Origin: Membranipora membranacea
Taxonomy: Eukaryota > Bryozoa > Gymnolaemata > Cheilostomatida > Membraniporidae
Length of the DNA stretch: 64,000 nt
NCBI GenBank assembly: GCA_914767715.1
Contig: OU612066.1
Location: 27,378,283 to 27,442,282 of the forward strand
Reading direction: 5' to 3'
Shown here piece after piece: positions 13,801-26,388 of the stretch. The notes under the pieces are model-generated. The model made no database searches, had not been told where the DNA came from, and saw nothing but the letters and a program-made list of their open reading frames with translations. Numbering within the stretch: position 1 is the stretch's first letter; every line of letters starts with the position of its first letter. A program made the translations under genes and the position numbers.

Positions 13801-14684
13801 AGGCAGCAGGAAAAACAACAATCACTTTTGAAAATGGGTTGTCACAAAATGGCCTGGCAAAATGGATTTGTTGGCAGACCATTTACAAGTAAGTGTCAAG
13901 TAGAGGGTGTAAACCAACGATTCCAAATTCCCTGGTTCCAAAGGTTTGGCCGAAGACTTAATATACTAGTATATAAAGTCTATGGGTTTGGTCATCTAAA
14001 CAAATTACAACAGTGCCTCGGCGATTGTTGATTTCCAGCGCTACGCTTCCTAACATAAAATTACTCTGTAACATATTGACTGTAGAGGGTTCGTGTTGTA
14101 CAACAGCTTTACGGAACCTAAGCAGCTGCTGTTCGGACTATCATTATCCACTAGGCCTGCTTATAACTACTCAAGTGCCCATCGGCGGCCATCTCGATGA
14201 CATCATTAGTGAGGGCAAATATACTAAAGGACTCGTCGATGGGGAAAATTAGCTGCTTTTATACCAAACACAATTTGGCATCAGACAGATTACCACCAAA
14301 TTCTGATGTTAATTCAGGACTGACTGCTGACCATGTTTGAAGTGAACAGTTCCCAAAGGAGCTTATCCATGAGCAGCTGCAGCTAGGCCCGTGGCAGAGA
14401 TTTGGCACAAAATTCGTCAGCTCAAAAAATCGTTTGAATTGGCAAAAATTAGGGTGGTTTTATCGCTCTCGACGGTCACATCCATATGACAGATAACACA
14501 GGTACAGGCTGGTCTGATAATATAAGATAGACACTACGCTGTGTAGACAAGTCCTATATAATGAAGAGGGCAAGGTATTACAATTACCCAGCGACGCACC
14601 AATCTAACATGCAGATTGTGGATTCCTTACCAACTGAAGTGTACATATAATCAGCACCAACACTGAACCATTGCAGCATCCCAT
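4811..14684 (-). CDS. NKAIN: Na+/K+-ATPase-interacting protein (NKAIN) with a giant disordered C-terminal tail
   Basis: NKAIN proteins are small four-pass membrane proteins that bind the Na,K-ATPase beta subunit. Six minus-strand exons fit in phase: 14631-14684, 13531-13668, 11385-11465, 9023-9163, 8272-8332 and 4811-7071 (911 codons plus stop). The start MGCCNGSVLVLIICTLQL mirrors vertebrate MGRCSGRCTLIAFCCLQL. ITIAERLIIDFIGFLYLSI matches the ALERQIFDFLGYQW block, WNIFVICVYLQVGSF matches WNAFIICFYLEVGQL, and SSWW with ISGNVIEVIHAAIQMILS covers the last loop and TM4. Membrane segments lie near residues 7-25, 37-55, 66-84 and 128-152. Vertebrate members are about 200 residues; here one exon adds about 750 residues rich in Pro, Gln, Ser and Asn, with an RST tandem near its start and many proline-rich, SH3-ligand-like stretches. 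The C-terminal stop is read without a further intron; a donor-like GTGAGT near 4836-4841 leaves a small chance of another exon. Confidence 0.87.
9164..11384. other. Large intron of the NKAIN gene
   Basis: A 2.2-kb intron between NKAIN exons 3 and 4. It is AT-rich; the few short open frames in it (for example 9243-9512 plus strand) match no family I recognise and lack flanking splice or start context. I see no gene or clear repeat. Confidence 0.5.
13331..13352. repeat. (AT)11 microsatellite
   Basis: An uninterrupted AT dinucleotide run of 22 bases inside an NKAIN intron. Confidence 0.95.
13430..13445. repeat. Poly-G tract (16 G)
   Basis: Sixteen consecutive G in an AT-rich intron, on the antisense side relative to NKAIN, so the nascent RNA carries poly-C. 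Length is likely polymorphic or prone to sequencing error. Confidence 0.9.
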
Positions 14685-15714
14685 TGTTATCCTCACAGCT
14701 CAAGAGTGAAATGGCTCGCTCTTCACATATCCATTGTGGTTGGCTACAAATATGAATAAATTGTTGTGTTTGCGCAATTTTTTAGGAAAATGAGATGGTA
14801 GTTTAAACGACAGTTTAATGGTGAAAAATGTAATCAGAAAGGTGATAGAAATGAGATTAAGTTGAACTCATAAACATATAAATACAATAAATACTATTTA
14901 TAATTTTATGGTTGAACTCTAAACTTGACATAATATGCCGGCTCAGAGTCCACTAGAACTATATTGAGGTATAAGGATAATATTTCAGCTGCTGTTAATA
15001 TATAACTTTGATATGAGAAAATAATCACTGGATAATCAAAGATAGCGAGAATATCTTATTTACAGCAAACAACATGCTTTGAAGCAGAGCAGTTCTTGCT
15101 TTACTGTTGCTCTTAGGACATAGCCTACGGGACAACCAACGAGCATCTAAAAATCATTCAGATCAATTTTAAAATTCTCATGTCATTCCAAATACTACAT
15201 TCGCATACTAAAGAAAGCCCAACAGCCATATTATTTTTATTGAAAGTGTGCTGCCTCAAGCTTTAGGAGGACCATTTGATAAAGGCATTTTTATGCACTC
15301 TGAAGTTAGAAGCGAATCATTTTCTGTATGAATGGTAATTGTAAGAATTATCCTAGTGTCTGTAAAAATGACTCAGAGGCCAGAGTTTCAATAGCTCAAT
15401 TCAACGACTTTTCCATAAAATCCTCAGGACCCAAAAAAAAGCAACAGATCTGTCCTGTGTGGTGGTTTAATGTAAGATGCAAGAGAATTAGCAGACATGA
15501 TCAAGTAAGCCCTAGTAGACAGCCTAGTCTGACCATAACAAACGTGAATGGAGGCCCAGTGAGCTGTTTTTGTGAGCAGTAGAAAGGAGTGTGATTGTTG
15601 GTGGCTGTTATTACCTTCCCATCATTGATTCTCCTGTGTAGGCTTTAGTTAGTGTATGTTGTATTTGACCAGACTCCAGGCCTAGTCAGTTATGAACAAA
15701 TTGAAGGGATGACT

Positions 15715-15980
15715 CTGGGGGGGTCTTTCAATTAGAATGAGCGATGCTTTACTAAAGCAAGTTATCACTATCTCATCGCTCAAAATTATCACTGAGTCAC
15801 TCACTTGGTCTTTCAATTAGACAAAATCGCTCCCAAATCGCTCACTCAGAATGTATATAGTTCCATCAAGTGACTGAGTGATCTGAGTGATCTGAAAGCG
15901 AGAGCCCTAGCAGGTATCGCTCACTCAGTGAGAGAGTGATCAGATTACAATTTTGGCTGTTTCTAATTGAAAGACTCCCC
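15715..15980. mobile_element. MITE, family A, copy 1
   Basis: Non-coding element of 266 bp with terminal inverted repeats: the left end carries TCTTTCAATTAGAA after a G run, and the right end TTCTAATTGAAAGACTCCCC is its near-perfect reverse complement. TGACT stands on both sides (15710-15714 and 15981-15985), consistent with a 5-bp target-site duplication. Inside are repeated short blocks such as ATCGCTCACTCAG. A second copy in inverse orientation lies at 24227-24465, which confirms that it is a dispersed repeat. It encodes nothing, so an autonomous partner is assumed. Confidence 0.8.
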
Positions 15981-17353
15981 TGACTGAGTTAAGATGAGGA
16001 TCAGAACCTGAACTGCTATGAATTGATAAATCCTTTAGGTGCATGTTTGTATGAGATCTTAGACACCAACAAATATAACTCAAGAATGAGCTTATCAATC
16101 AGTGAATTAAATGGGATCATGAATGATAATCACAACGACATAGTATGTTTTGTTTCTTCTCTCTACCTAGGCATACTATTTTACCTAATTAATAAGCATG
16201 GGTCCCTGCCAGGGACTTTCAAGTCTGTAATTTCCCATGTCAGATTCCAACAATGGACATAGGAAAAACACAGGCTTGGAAGTCACAGTGGCCAAAACCA
16301 ACCAGCAGGCCCAAGCAAGAAGAAGAAACAAACATCACAATAATATAATAATTATAATATATATATCTTATCTATCACATCTACACTACACTCACCTTTC
16401 CAGACACTTGGTTATAATAAATTCACAGATAAGAAGGTAAGTTACTATACAGACAGTTTGAGGATTGATCTGGTAGTATGTGTGGTGAGGCTTACTTCAA
16501 GCAACACATCAATTTCTCTTCTAAGTTAAGTAGGTAGCATTCAAAAACAGAAATTTATGTTATGACAAGTTCTCCAAGGTTGTTTCAATGTGAATCAAAG
16601 CTGTACCCACAATTCCTTTCTATAAACATTGTTGTTATACACATTGCTTCATGTGTCGTCAAACCGAACTTCTATTAGGCTTTTTCTTCTTACTCTTGAT
16701 TGAAAAGGAAATATAACTCCCAACAAAATTATTGGTAAGACAACTACCAATGTCAACAAATTGAAGGGATAGACAGGTATGAGTTGGGATATAGTTATGT
16801 CCAAAACTCCGTTCGGAAAAGGAAGAGCTGCAAGGGGATATTCCGTAAGAATGGATAGCTGGTATAAGGACAAAGGGACCTAGATATGTACTGGTCAGGT
16901 TAATTTCAAAAGAGGGAGAAAATACTGTTTAGTTATTTGAAGCTAGGAAGAGCCTATTGTTCCTCGCCTTTGATCAATGGTACTTTCAACTTGAGATGAT
17001 ATTACTGCCAATTTTCATAACAAATGAACTTTCCGAAGCATATTTTTTTGAACAATGACTTAGGTTTAGTTCATTGCCTTGATCAGATCTAAGCGCACCA
17101 TCACTTCTTTTGTATAGAGCACCACCTGGCAAATAACTTGGCCTGCAAGCACCCTGCATGTTGTGAGCGACTAACTGTCAAGGCTGCCAAGCTTATAGTT
17201 TTCGATAATATATGACTTGGAAATATTTTATCATTGTCAAAATTTGAAGCCTCGGATCTGCCTACAAAAACGCAGAAAGTAGAGGATGGAGTACATTCTC
17301 AACAATTAGAAATAAATTATATTATCCAGTATAATATATTAGCTACTTTGACA

Positions 17354-17359
17354 TTTATT
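17354..17359 (-). terminator. Candidate polyadenylation signal of the CTTNBP2NL-like gene
   Basis: AATAAA on the minus strand about 380 bases after the stop codon. Position fits a 3' UTR; other A-rich variants nearby could serve instead. Confidence 0.4.
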
Positions 17360-17740
17360 ACAACATCTTTACATGACATCAAAAAATGCCTTCAAGAGTC
17401 AGTGTAAATACACAGATAATACATTCAATAAATATTCCCCACCCTGATTTCAAGTAAACCTGTATACGTACAAGAAATAATATCGACTAAGACCCAATAA
17501 AATAAGAGAAAAATATCCTGAACACATAAATAGGAATATCGGGGAAAAAAGAATATGTTGCTACAACATAAAGGTTAGTGTTTTTGTAAATAATTAAAAA
17601 GAATTTCTATACAATTTTTCCATTACAATGAAGCCTATGATCATAACTAAATAAACAATAGCGTAAGTTCTGTAGACAGGTTTAACTCTGAGATTTTTGG
17701 TTAACAGGCTAGCATGAAATATAAATTCTACTTGTATGAC

Positions 17741-20700
17741 TTATGAGGCGTTTTCGATAGGTTGATATTTCTTGGCAGGTGGCAGGGATACGTTTCTGAC
17801 AGGTGGAGGAGGTTTAGGTTTGTTGACAGATGACAGTCCAGGTGACAGCTGCTGTTTCTCTGTTGGTGATGACAGACTAGTGGACACTGGACGAGAGTTC
17901 CTCGTGTTAGCTGAGTTATTTTCTGTTAATGTTAACGAGCCTACAGGTGCTGAGTTTCTCCAGTTTGCCACATTGACAACCCTATTATCTACTGTAGACG
18001 GACTAGCATTGCCCAGGTGTGGAGGTACATTCCCTGACCTTGGAGAGGTCGTGGCCACTGCGGGTCTGCTATTTGTTATAACACTGTTTGTGCTCACATG
18101 TAGAGCATTTTGTTTATTTGCAGCTGCCACCACACTGCCACCCGCGGTGGGTGGTTTAGCCAAAGCCTGCGGAGTAATATTCACGTTATTGACTGAAGTT
18201 CTAGTGATTTGCCTGTTGGGAGGAATGTTAGCAGAGTTGTTCACCCCTGCTAGAGTAGACACGGGAGTTCTTAGTACAGTTTTGATAGGTTGACTAGGGG
18301 ATTTCTGAGAGTTAAGTGGTGGCCGCACATTCTGAGAGTTAAGTGGTTGCCGCACATTTGTTGTAGGACTGGCATTACCAGTATTTGTTCGAGAGGCTGC
18401 GGTAGTAGTTAGCCGAGGGGAGTTCGGACTCCCCATTGCTGATATTCTCTGTGACACCCCTGAGACGGGAGGTGATGCTGACTTTTGTATAATATACTGA
18501 GATGCCTGCGAGTTTTGATTGTTAATTTGATTAAGTACAGTGTTTGCTGTTACACGAGGTCGTCCTGCTGAAATTTCTACAGCTGTGACAACTTTGTTCA
18601 GTTTTGCTTGCACATTATTAGCCGCTGCAGCTTTGGTTTGTGGGCTAGTAGCCACTATAACTTTTGGTTGTGATGAGTTTGCTAACCTATTTGCAGTAGT
18701 AGGATTTACCGGTTTAGTGAGTACTGAGGATAATATCGGTTTAGCTGGACTTCCTGTCACAGGCTTGACAGGGCTTGTCACATGACTAGCGGTAACAGGT
18801 GCTCTACTACCTGTTAACTCAGGTGGAGATCGCTTAGGAGGGGGAGACATCGCCTTACCCTGATCTATTTTAGCAGTTTGCTGTACACCTGCAGCCTGTG
18901 ACGGGGTTATCACTGTCGTCCCACCATCTATCTGCTTTTTAGCAGGATTTTGGCTAACTGTAGCAGACAAATTTTTAATGAGTGATATCGACAGAGCTTT
19001 TTTACCTTCTCCCGATGATGTAGCAGAGTCTGTGTAATCTACACCGGCACCGCCCGCCACAGGGCGACTGTTTATTGTTGACCTAGAATCATTTATTGCA
19101 GATGCCTCTGCAGCAGTCTCCTGCTGCAAGCTTAATACTGTCTCCTTAATATCAGTGAGTTGTTGAAGTAAGTCCTTAACCTTGTTTTCCTCTTTGCGTA
19201 ATCTAGCTTTGTACTGTTCACGCTCAATGTCAAACTCCATGAGCTGTCTCTCCATCTTTGCCTCCAGCTGTAGGAGTTTACTATTTTCAGATTTTTTATT
19301 ATCTTCTTGCTCTTTTTGAAGCAGGTGAGCAATCGCCTGATTCTTTTTCTCTGCCTCAGTCACTTTTGACACCATTCGCCTCCTTTCCTTAATAAGATCC
19401 AGGGCCACCTTCAACATGAAAATAAAAATTAGATAGAACAACTTGAAATGGGCTATGCTGAAAAGCAATACATCTTGCGAATTCTGCAAACTTCTTGCAG
19501 GTGTTGCATTTTAAATTATTCAGGTAAACTGTTCATTCAAGAGCTAAGACACTGCCTGAGGTGTGTATTCCGATGAGATTTGGAGGTGGTGCAATCATCA
19601 GAAACTCAGCAGCAAGCTGTTTTCAGTTTATGGTCAACTGGTTGCTGTATAAAAAAAGTGCTATTTTTCATCATTATTCTCATCTTTTTTACACTTGCAA
19701 AGTTTTGAACCTCCGAGGTGCTACAAGTGCTTTAGACAAGAAAAATGCATGCTACGCGTATGACAACAGATGCATATTTATGATCTTTATTCAAACCTGT
19801 TTGTGTTTAGCTGACAGATCAGATTGATGTTTGAGTTGAGATTTTGTTCTTTTTAACTCCTTATCCGATTTCTTCAGTTGACTTCGATCGTAAGCGAGCT
19901 ATAAAATAGTTAATTGTAAATATAAGAGTCGATTCAATACTCTAAGGGGCAATAACAATACAAATACAAATCAGCTACCAAATGCTAATTGTAAGAAAAT
20001 GGACGACAGCACTTTATACATTAGTCTGTCTTGACAATCTATGTCCGAACAAAGCTTGCCAAGACAGACTATTGTCTGGAGTTGTCTCCTTTCCTTATCT
20101 TCATGTTTGAGAGTGGACAACTACACGTCATCATTAACAGGAGGCATATCAAAATCAAATTGACCCAACGCGTTGAAAACCACTCAAATAAAGAACAATT
20201 TGGATGAACTCCCCTTCCCAACCATCAATACAATAAGCATTAAATAAGCAAAAACTGTTCCCTCCCCCATTGAAGAAGGATGAGGCATTGTTTTGCCTCT
20301 CGACTAATTATAGTAAGAAGATAGTTGGTATTTATCTATGCACGCTTTCCTATAGGATACTTGCTTCACTTGTCTGAAAGTAAAACATTGTGCCTCTATA
20401 ACGCAGAAAATAAAAAAAAAACTCTGAGTAGTTAAATACATTGAGATCAAGTCATTTCGTTTAGGAAGTAAAACCCTGGCATTAAATTGCCAGCTATGAA
20501 TCAACTGAAATATATATGTAATATCCAAATGGCTACAATATCTGAGCTAATTTTAATCAACTCCCCTGCATCGGCACAGCTTTGTGGTCGAACAGGAACT
20601 CTGAGAGTGATATGTATTTTGTTCCCATCGCCAATCAGTTAAGAGTGGGAGGTGAAAGAATCAACTACTAACATCAACTAGAAAAACAGACATGAACTCA

Positions 20701-23700
20701 CATCTTGCTGTAGTTTTTCTCTCTCTTTCTCCAGAGCTACAGTAACATCATCACCCTGAGCTGTATCGTGTGCGTGTCTCCTACGCGCCTCGTCTAATTC
20801 CTCACATACCTACAGCAAATAGAGTAATAACCTTATATGAACAACATAACCGATAGGGTGAAAGGGGGAATTAATGAAAAAAAATGTGATCAACTTACAA
20901 ACAATGTCCTTCAGTGAGATCAAAGTCTTGTAGCCCTCAGCAAATTACCTGTTCATATATTATTAGTATTAGATGATTGTTGCGACTAGGGTTCAAATAG
21001 TTTTCTATCGATTGTATGTTAGATTATGATGATGTGTCACAAATATTTTGCTTTCGTTTTGTTGGGAGTGGTGAGGGAGTATGATAGCGAGGAGAAGGAG
21101 GAGGTGTATAATTTCAATTGACTGGTGACAATACACTATCACTTGTAACTTTAGGATTTATCGATCACTTGCAACATGAACACTTTGTTATATCATAGAA
21201 ACAGATCATATACTGTTACACTATCAGATGTCTATTGTCACACTGGTAAGACTCTTGAGACACCCAAGTCAAGATCATCACAATTTCACCTGCACAACAG
21301 CAAAGACATTGAGATTTATCTACAATTTTGGTCTAGACACTGCACTTGAGAAGTTATAAGACACAGTCAAAGTCATGTCTCGCTTCTCCCTGTTGAGTCA
21401 CGTTATTTCTGCCAGAATAAAAGTTATTGTGGAAAAAGGTTTTTTTGTATCATTAGTTATCATTATTTTAAGTTTGAATTTAGAAGGGGAACTTTTCGAT
21501 AAACATTAATGGATCGACCGACCGCTGTTATTACATTTAGCAGTCAAGAATGGCAAAAATTTAGTGACCAACCATTACTCAGACCGTTTTAGGATGATGA
21601 CCCAGTTACTGACCTTGTTGAAGCGTTCATCAGCTGCTAGCTTCTGTTCTCTCATCTTAGCCTGAGCTTTCCTCTGTGTGTCTATCAACTTTTCTAGCTG
21701 CTGCAGTTGGTTATCATACAATGACTTTACCTGCAGACAAAATAATAAATGAAATTAGCCAGGCTACAGGGATGAGAACAATTATTATAACACCTGAAGT
21801 GGGAGTTGCCTTCCTCTCCAGATAAAACACAATTTGAGGGCAGAAGAATGTTTCCCACATACATACATAGACTGAACTCAACCTAACCATTATAAATCAT
21901 GCTGATGAGTGGGACCAAGGTAACCAAAGCTAAAGTTAGTATACCCATAAATTCATGACAAAAAACGGGAAAGGAATTGTCTCCAACCCTCCATGTCTCT
22001 TCTTTAATATCCTTGGATAAACCAATGTTTTTGATTTATATGCAGTTGTCAAAATTACATAGCTATTCGGTGCCACACTACCGATTTATATGCCATAATA
22101 TGGAGCACCTTTATATACGAAGGCCTAGGAATCAGAATAATACAGAAATAACATGCCGTTAATGAGTATGTCGGCTAGACCAGTGGTTCAAATTACAGAC
22201 TAGCAAATGTCAACTAAAACTAATCATGTTACAAATACTAGGATTAACAAAGCCAGTCAATATTTAATTATGATTCATATTTAGTTATCTCACAGTTTTA
22301 TTAAAGTTAGGTTAACTGTTTTATTCAGTGTGTAAGCTATTATCTGAGGCAAACACTATTGCTTTTCTGGTAGCTATGCAAGAAGGCAATTTCAGGCACT
22401 TGGATTCCACAACAACACAGAATTCCGCTTATAATTTAGACTTGCAACCCCTCATCGCCCGGAAAATCAGCGCCGAGCTTTGTATACTTCTGTTTCAGCA
22501 TCTTTGTGATGTACAAGCTTATATCAGAATACCCCATTCATGTTCAGATCGATTTCAAATCGAGAAAATGATATCGAAATTAGAACCTTTTGTAGGATCA
22601 AGCATTAGTTAGTTGTGAGCAACTTTGTCAGCTCCAGTCAAAATACATTTCTGATCACAGTGTAATTATGCCCTTCAATATGCTAATCGCTCCTAGCAGT
22701 ATTGAGTGGTTTATTAAGTCTAAGCTGAAAATGCTGAAACTATCTGATGAACCAACGTCTAAACCTAGCAATTTTATAGTATATTGACCGCATAGCAGGT
22801 CCTCAGAGCAGGTCCTCTTATCTACCCAAACTAGAAGGTAAGAATTCACCGGCTTTTTCTTATCACCACATATGGAAGTTTCAGCATAATTATCAAATCT
22901 TGCAAATGCGTGTTGTTTCCTTTGCCAACTTTTCCCTTTGCCTCCCTTAGTGAGTGGACCAAATTATGTGGACAGCAATTGGTATATTAGCCATGTTCAA
23001 GATATAAAATTTCACAGGTTTACAAAAATGAGTCATGGGTGACCAACCGAAGACTCACAGAGTATTCACATGATAAAATTTGGATATTGAATGCTGGTGC
23101 CGATGACTTTCCCTTCATCACTGCACTGTAGTTGTTGTGATACACAATACTTATACTGAGGGAGTACTCTTAGCATTAATAATAACGCCTCTCTATCATA
23201 GCTCTCTTGACTCAAGTATTGATTAGTGGAACAGATTATCACAGGGAGTAATTGACCGATGAAATGCCATCACATTACTAATCTATCACAGGGTCATGCG
23301 ATTTATACACAAGAATAGACCTGCGGTGGGTGACTGAGACTATAATAGTTATGCAATGACACTTAGGTACAGGAACACCTTGTAATCTACCCCCAAATCA
23401 CAAGGTCTTTTGAAACACTCGAGATGGACATCTTAAAATCATCGGACCAATTCTGTCCAAACTTCCTGACACCCACTGGGGGTATTCGTGTTCACTCTTA
23501 TCGCCTAACATGACATTAATTAATCAGGCTTGGGTCTCGCGTGGGCGTGTAAAGAGTGATGTCATATCTCACACTATTAGACTTTGCTCAGAATTCATTA
23601 ACAACACCACAGCTGATCACCGCTACCCAAACAAGGCCCTTGGGTATACCTTAGGCATAATATAGGTATAAGGTATAATATACCCGCAAACTATTGCATA

Positions 23701-26388
23701 TTAGCAGCATGTAACCATGGAGGAGATTTGTCCATTTTGAATTCATCTAACATATTTATGAATCTTATGCACTGCGGCAGAGTACACCAACTTATTACCT
23801 CACCATCTCCTCAGGGGTTAAATCTTACAAAAATGTTAGTTAGCAACAGCGTTGCTCAGTCTCACTCCCTTCATGCAGGTGGTTTGCTATAGGAATACTG
23901 CGAGACTGAGCTATGCACATCAGCCTAGTCCCTCACAGCGAGGAGAGTCTCTAACACCTTGCTTATAGTAATTGAAAAAAGATCATCTGTGTCCTTGTAC
24001 CAAGACCCTTCCCCAAACAGAATAATCTAGTGGTGGACGTACCTGATTCTGATCAAACTGATCATCCGCCATTTGGTCGTCTCTCTGTAGAGCTGTGAAG
24101 GGGTCTCCTGCTCCAAATCTGCCATACTTAGCCTGGTATAATACCTGCTTTGTCTGCTGATTCTGTATAAAAACAAACCGATATGTATGATAATATCTGC
24201 ATAGCGTGACTTCTCCAACTCCTCAGGGGGCTTTCAATTAGAAACAGCCAAAATCGCAATCTGATCGCATATTTACTGAGTGAGCGATACCTGCCACACT
24301 CTTGCTTTCAGATCGCTCAGTCACTTGATGCAACTATATACATTCTGAGTGAGCGATTTGGGAGCGATTTTGTCTAATTGAAAGACCAAATGAGTGATAG
24401 TTTTGAGCGATGTGATAGTGATAACTTGTTTTAGTAATGGATCGCTGTTACTGATTGAAAGACCCCTCAGAATAACTATGATCCTCCCCCCCCCCAATTT
24501 TCCACCATTCTGAGTGTGAAAAGGAACATTCTTTCATATTACTCACTACTCTTCTCAACTCAGTCATGCTCTACACCGGTGAGAAAACATCACAGAGCGA
24601 TTGTGATATAGTAGCATTACATATGTGATAAAAGTAGCATTACAGGAATGTCATAAATTTGCTCCAACAACAAAAAACCCACCTCGAAACATCCATTGTT
24701 TCAAATCTATGATAAAATCAATTACGATTTTCCAACATATGTTCCAAAATCAACACATTAGGACTAGATGATTATATAGGAAGCTGAAGTTGTTCATTTG
24801 TAAGTGGAGCACTGACTGGCAATTAACACTAGTAATGCCTTGGCATGGTGATAATGAAATTGTGTTGACTTTGTTTTTGCATGTATCCAACATCTGTGTT
24901 TTATTGTATTGTACTAGATAGATGCTATCAGAGCTGGCATCATTTTAAACACAGTGATATTTGCTCTCTTCTTTTTATTATAGATTTTAACCAGATAAAA
25001 ATGATTCATCATACAAACTTTTCACAATCAGTGAGTTTCAGGAATGTTGGTTAGGCCCGGTTTGAGTACAGCTGGGCAAACAACTCAGTCAGTCTTTTTA
25101 AAACTATTAAAACTTCGATTTTTGTCAAGCTAGCACAGTTGTTGGCCTTTAAGCCTACAGACACGGTCTATAGTGCAAGTACACCTGTGCATACCTGTGC
25201 ACATAACTGCTCTCAACTAAGGGTGTCAATTAAGAAGACAACTTTGCCTCAGGGATAGGAGTTTGCCATCAGACGTAATGTTCTCATAAGCCACATGGTT
25301 AAGGACTTGATTGCTGGGTGGTGTCTAAGTTTTTGAGACATTGAAAAATTCAGGACTACCAGACTTTCGCTGCCAGTGTGGCAAGGGTTTTACTCAATTT
25401 TCATTATCCAAACTCTAAGCGCTGCTTTCCGAGATTTTATGGCAGTTCACTGCAATGTCCCACCAAAGTCAGAAAACGACCTCACAGTAACTGAATCTTT
25501 TAGAACAAACTATTTTGTGATACCAAAGTTAGTTAAGCAGACTAACCATCATATCGTTGATGACAGAGTCACGATATCCCACTTCATGCTCCAGGTGACT
25601 GATTAGTTGTATCAGATCATTCTTATTGAGGTCTGACAGCTTTGCCTGTGGGTGACAGAAAGTAAAATATAACTTAGATAGGTAGGTAGGTGCCGATGAC
25701 TTATTTTAGTAAATTGAATAATAAAAACCAAGCCAAAATCTAGCAGCCAGGGGAGTCTTTCAATTAAAATGTTGGGAGGATAGGCACCGCGTTAACCAAT
25801 GGCTTGCAAGGACGGTCATAGTCACTAGCTGAATAAATTGACAACAGAATCTCCTGTATTAGGAGCCTGTTTCCAGTTGGTTTATCTGGTGACTGAGACC
25901 CGCCCCTTATAGCTACTACAGCATGGAGCAGCTGGTGGCATTTGACAGTACACTCAGGCTGTTGAAAGTTTCCAGGAATGCTTAGCAGTGTATTATCCAT
26001 ATTAGCATGGCATGCTGATGGTGGAAGCAAGCAATCATGATCACATTGTAGTACACTGAAGGTTGGAAATGCTCGCTCAACATGATACCGGCCTGGCAAT
26101 GAAACTTTACAACCAGATTTTACAGTATGAATCAAATATAGCAATTAGTTCAATCAAATGAAATAAATCCCAACTTGGCATAATTAATAACTATAATGTA
26201 ACCACATTCCGACAGATTGTTCAATTTGAATGAAATATTCTGACTCTACATTATACCATTCAGAAAATTAAGTGTGCAGTGAAGGAAATAAATCGCTAAT
26301 GGTGAGATTGATGGCAGTTAAAAAGTACCTTGGTATTCGTTGGTTGCTGATCTCCGTGTGATTCATCATGACTGTATGAACTATCCAT
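17741..26388 (-). CDS. CTTNBP2NL: CTTNBP2 N-terminal-like protein (CortBP2 domain, STRIPAK-associated)
   Basis: Cytoplasmic coiled-coil adaptor; vertebrate CTTNBP2NL binds cortactin and striatin/PP2A (STRIPAK). Minus-strand exons: 26329-26388, 25547-25645, 24043-24162, 21614-21730, 20702-20809, 19797-19898, 17741-19408; every junction is phase 0 and the product is 757 residues (human about 640). Family blocks appear in order: LSDLNKNDLIQLISHLEHEV (human LSKPELLTLFSILEGEL), YGRFGAGDPFTALQRD (YGKYNISDPLMALQRD), RRRHAHDTAQGDDVTVALEK (RQRHAQDTAEGDDVTYMLEK) and MEFDIEREQYKARLRKEEN (LSEFDIEREQLRAKLNREEN). After the coiled coil, residues about 280-757 are disordered, Ser/Pro/Asn-rich, ending with a PPPPVRNVSLPP motif. 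The start at 26388 is tentative: the frame stays open upstream to an acceptor-like site at 26461, and a donor near 26671 continues it in phase, so the true N-terminus may be longer. Confidence 0.9.
21731..24042. other. Large intron of the CTTNBP2NL-like gene
   Basis: A 2.3-kb AT-rich intron. I see no coding exon, RNA gene or clear element in it. Confidence 0.45.
24227..24465. mobile_element. MITE, family A, copy 2 (inverse orientation)
   Basis: This 239-bp element sits in a CTTNBP2NL intron, 65 bases from the neighbouring exon. Read on the minus strand it follows copy 1 (15715-15980) almost base for base, including the shared block AATGTATATAGTT and the AAATCGCTCCCAAATCGCTC region. The ends are CTTTCAATTAGAAACAGCC on the left and a matching GATTGAAAGACC on the right. 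CTCAG flanks both sides (24222-24226, 24466-24470), again a 5-bp target duplication. Confidence 0.8.
25750..25766 (+). repeat. Isolated MITE family-A terminal repeat
   Basis: GGGGAGTCTTTCAATTA matches the terminal inverted repeat of the two family-A elements. I could not find the opposite end within the next few hundred bases, so this may be a truncated or strongly decayed copy. Confidence 0.5.

Larger units (their letters stand above)
14685..17740. other. Intergenic region upstream of NKAIN and downstream of the CTTNBP2NL-like gene
   Basis: No supported coding exon. It contains the NKAIN 5' UTR and promoter side (just above 14684), a MITE at 15715-15980 and the 3' UTR of the CTTNBP2NL-like gene just below 17741. 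Short open frames here (13795-14252, 15328-15582, 16023-16440) have no recognisable family. Confidence 0.5.

Noticed and set aside
17772-18293. 173-codon plus-strand frame
   Set aside because: Antisense of the disordered part of the CTTNBP2NL-like last exon.
25764-26144. 126-codon minus-strand frame in a CTTNBP2NL intron
   Set aside because: Starts beside a MITE-type end, has no splice sites in phase with the neighbouring exons and matches no family I recognise; probably repeat-derived.
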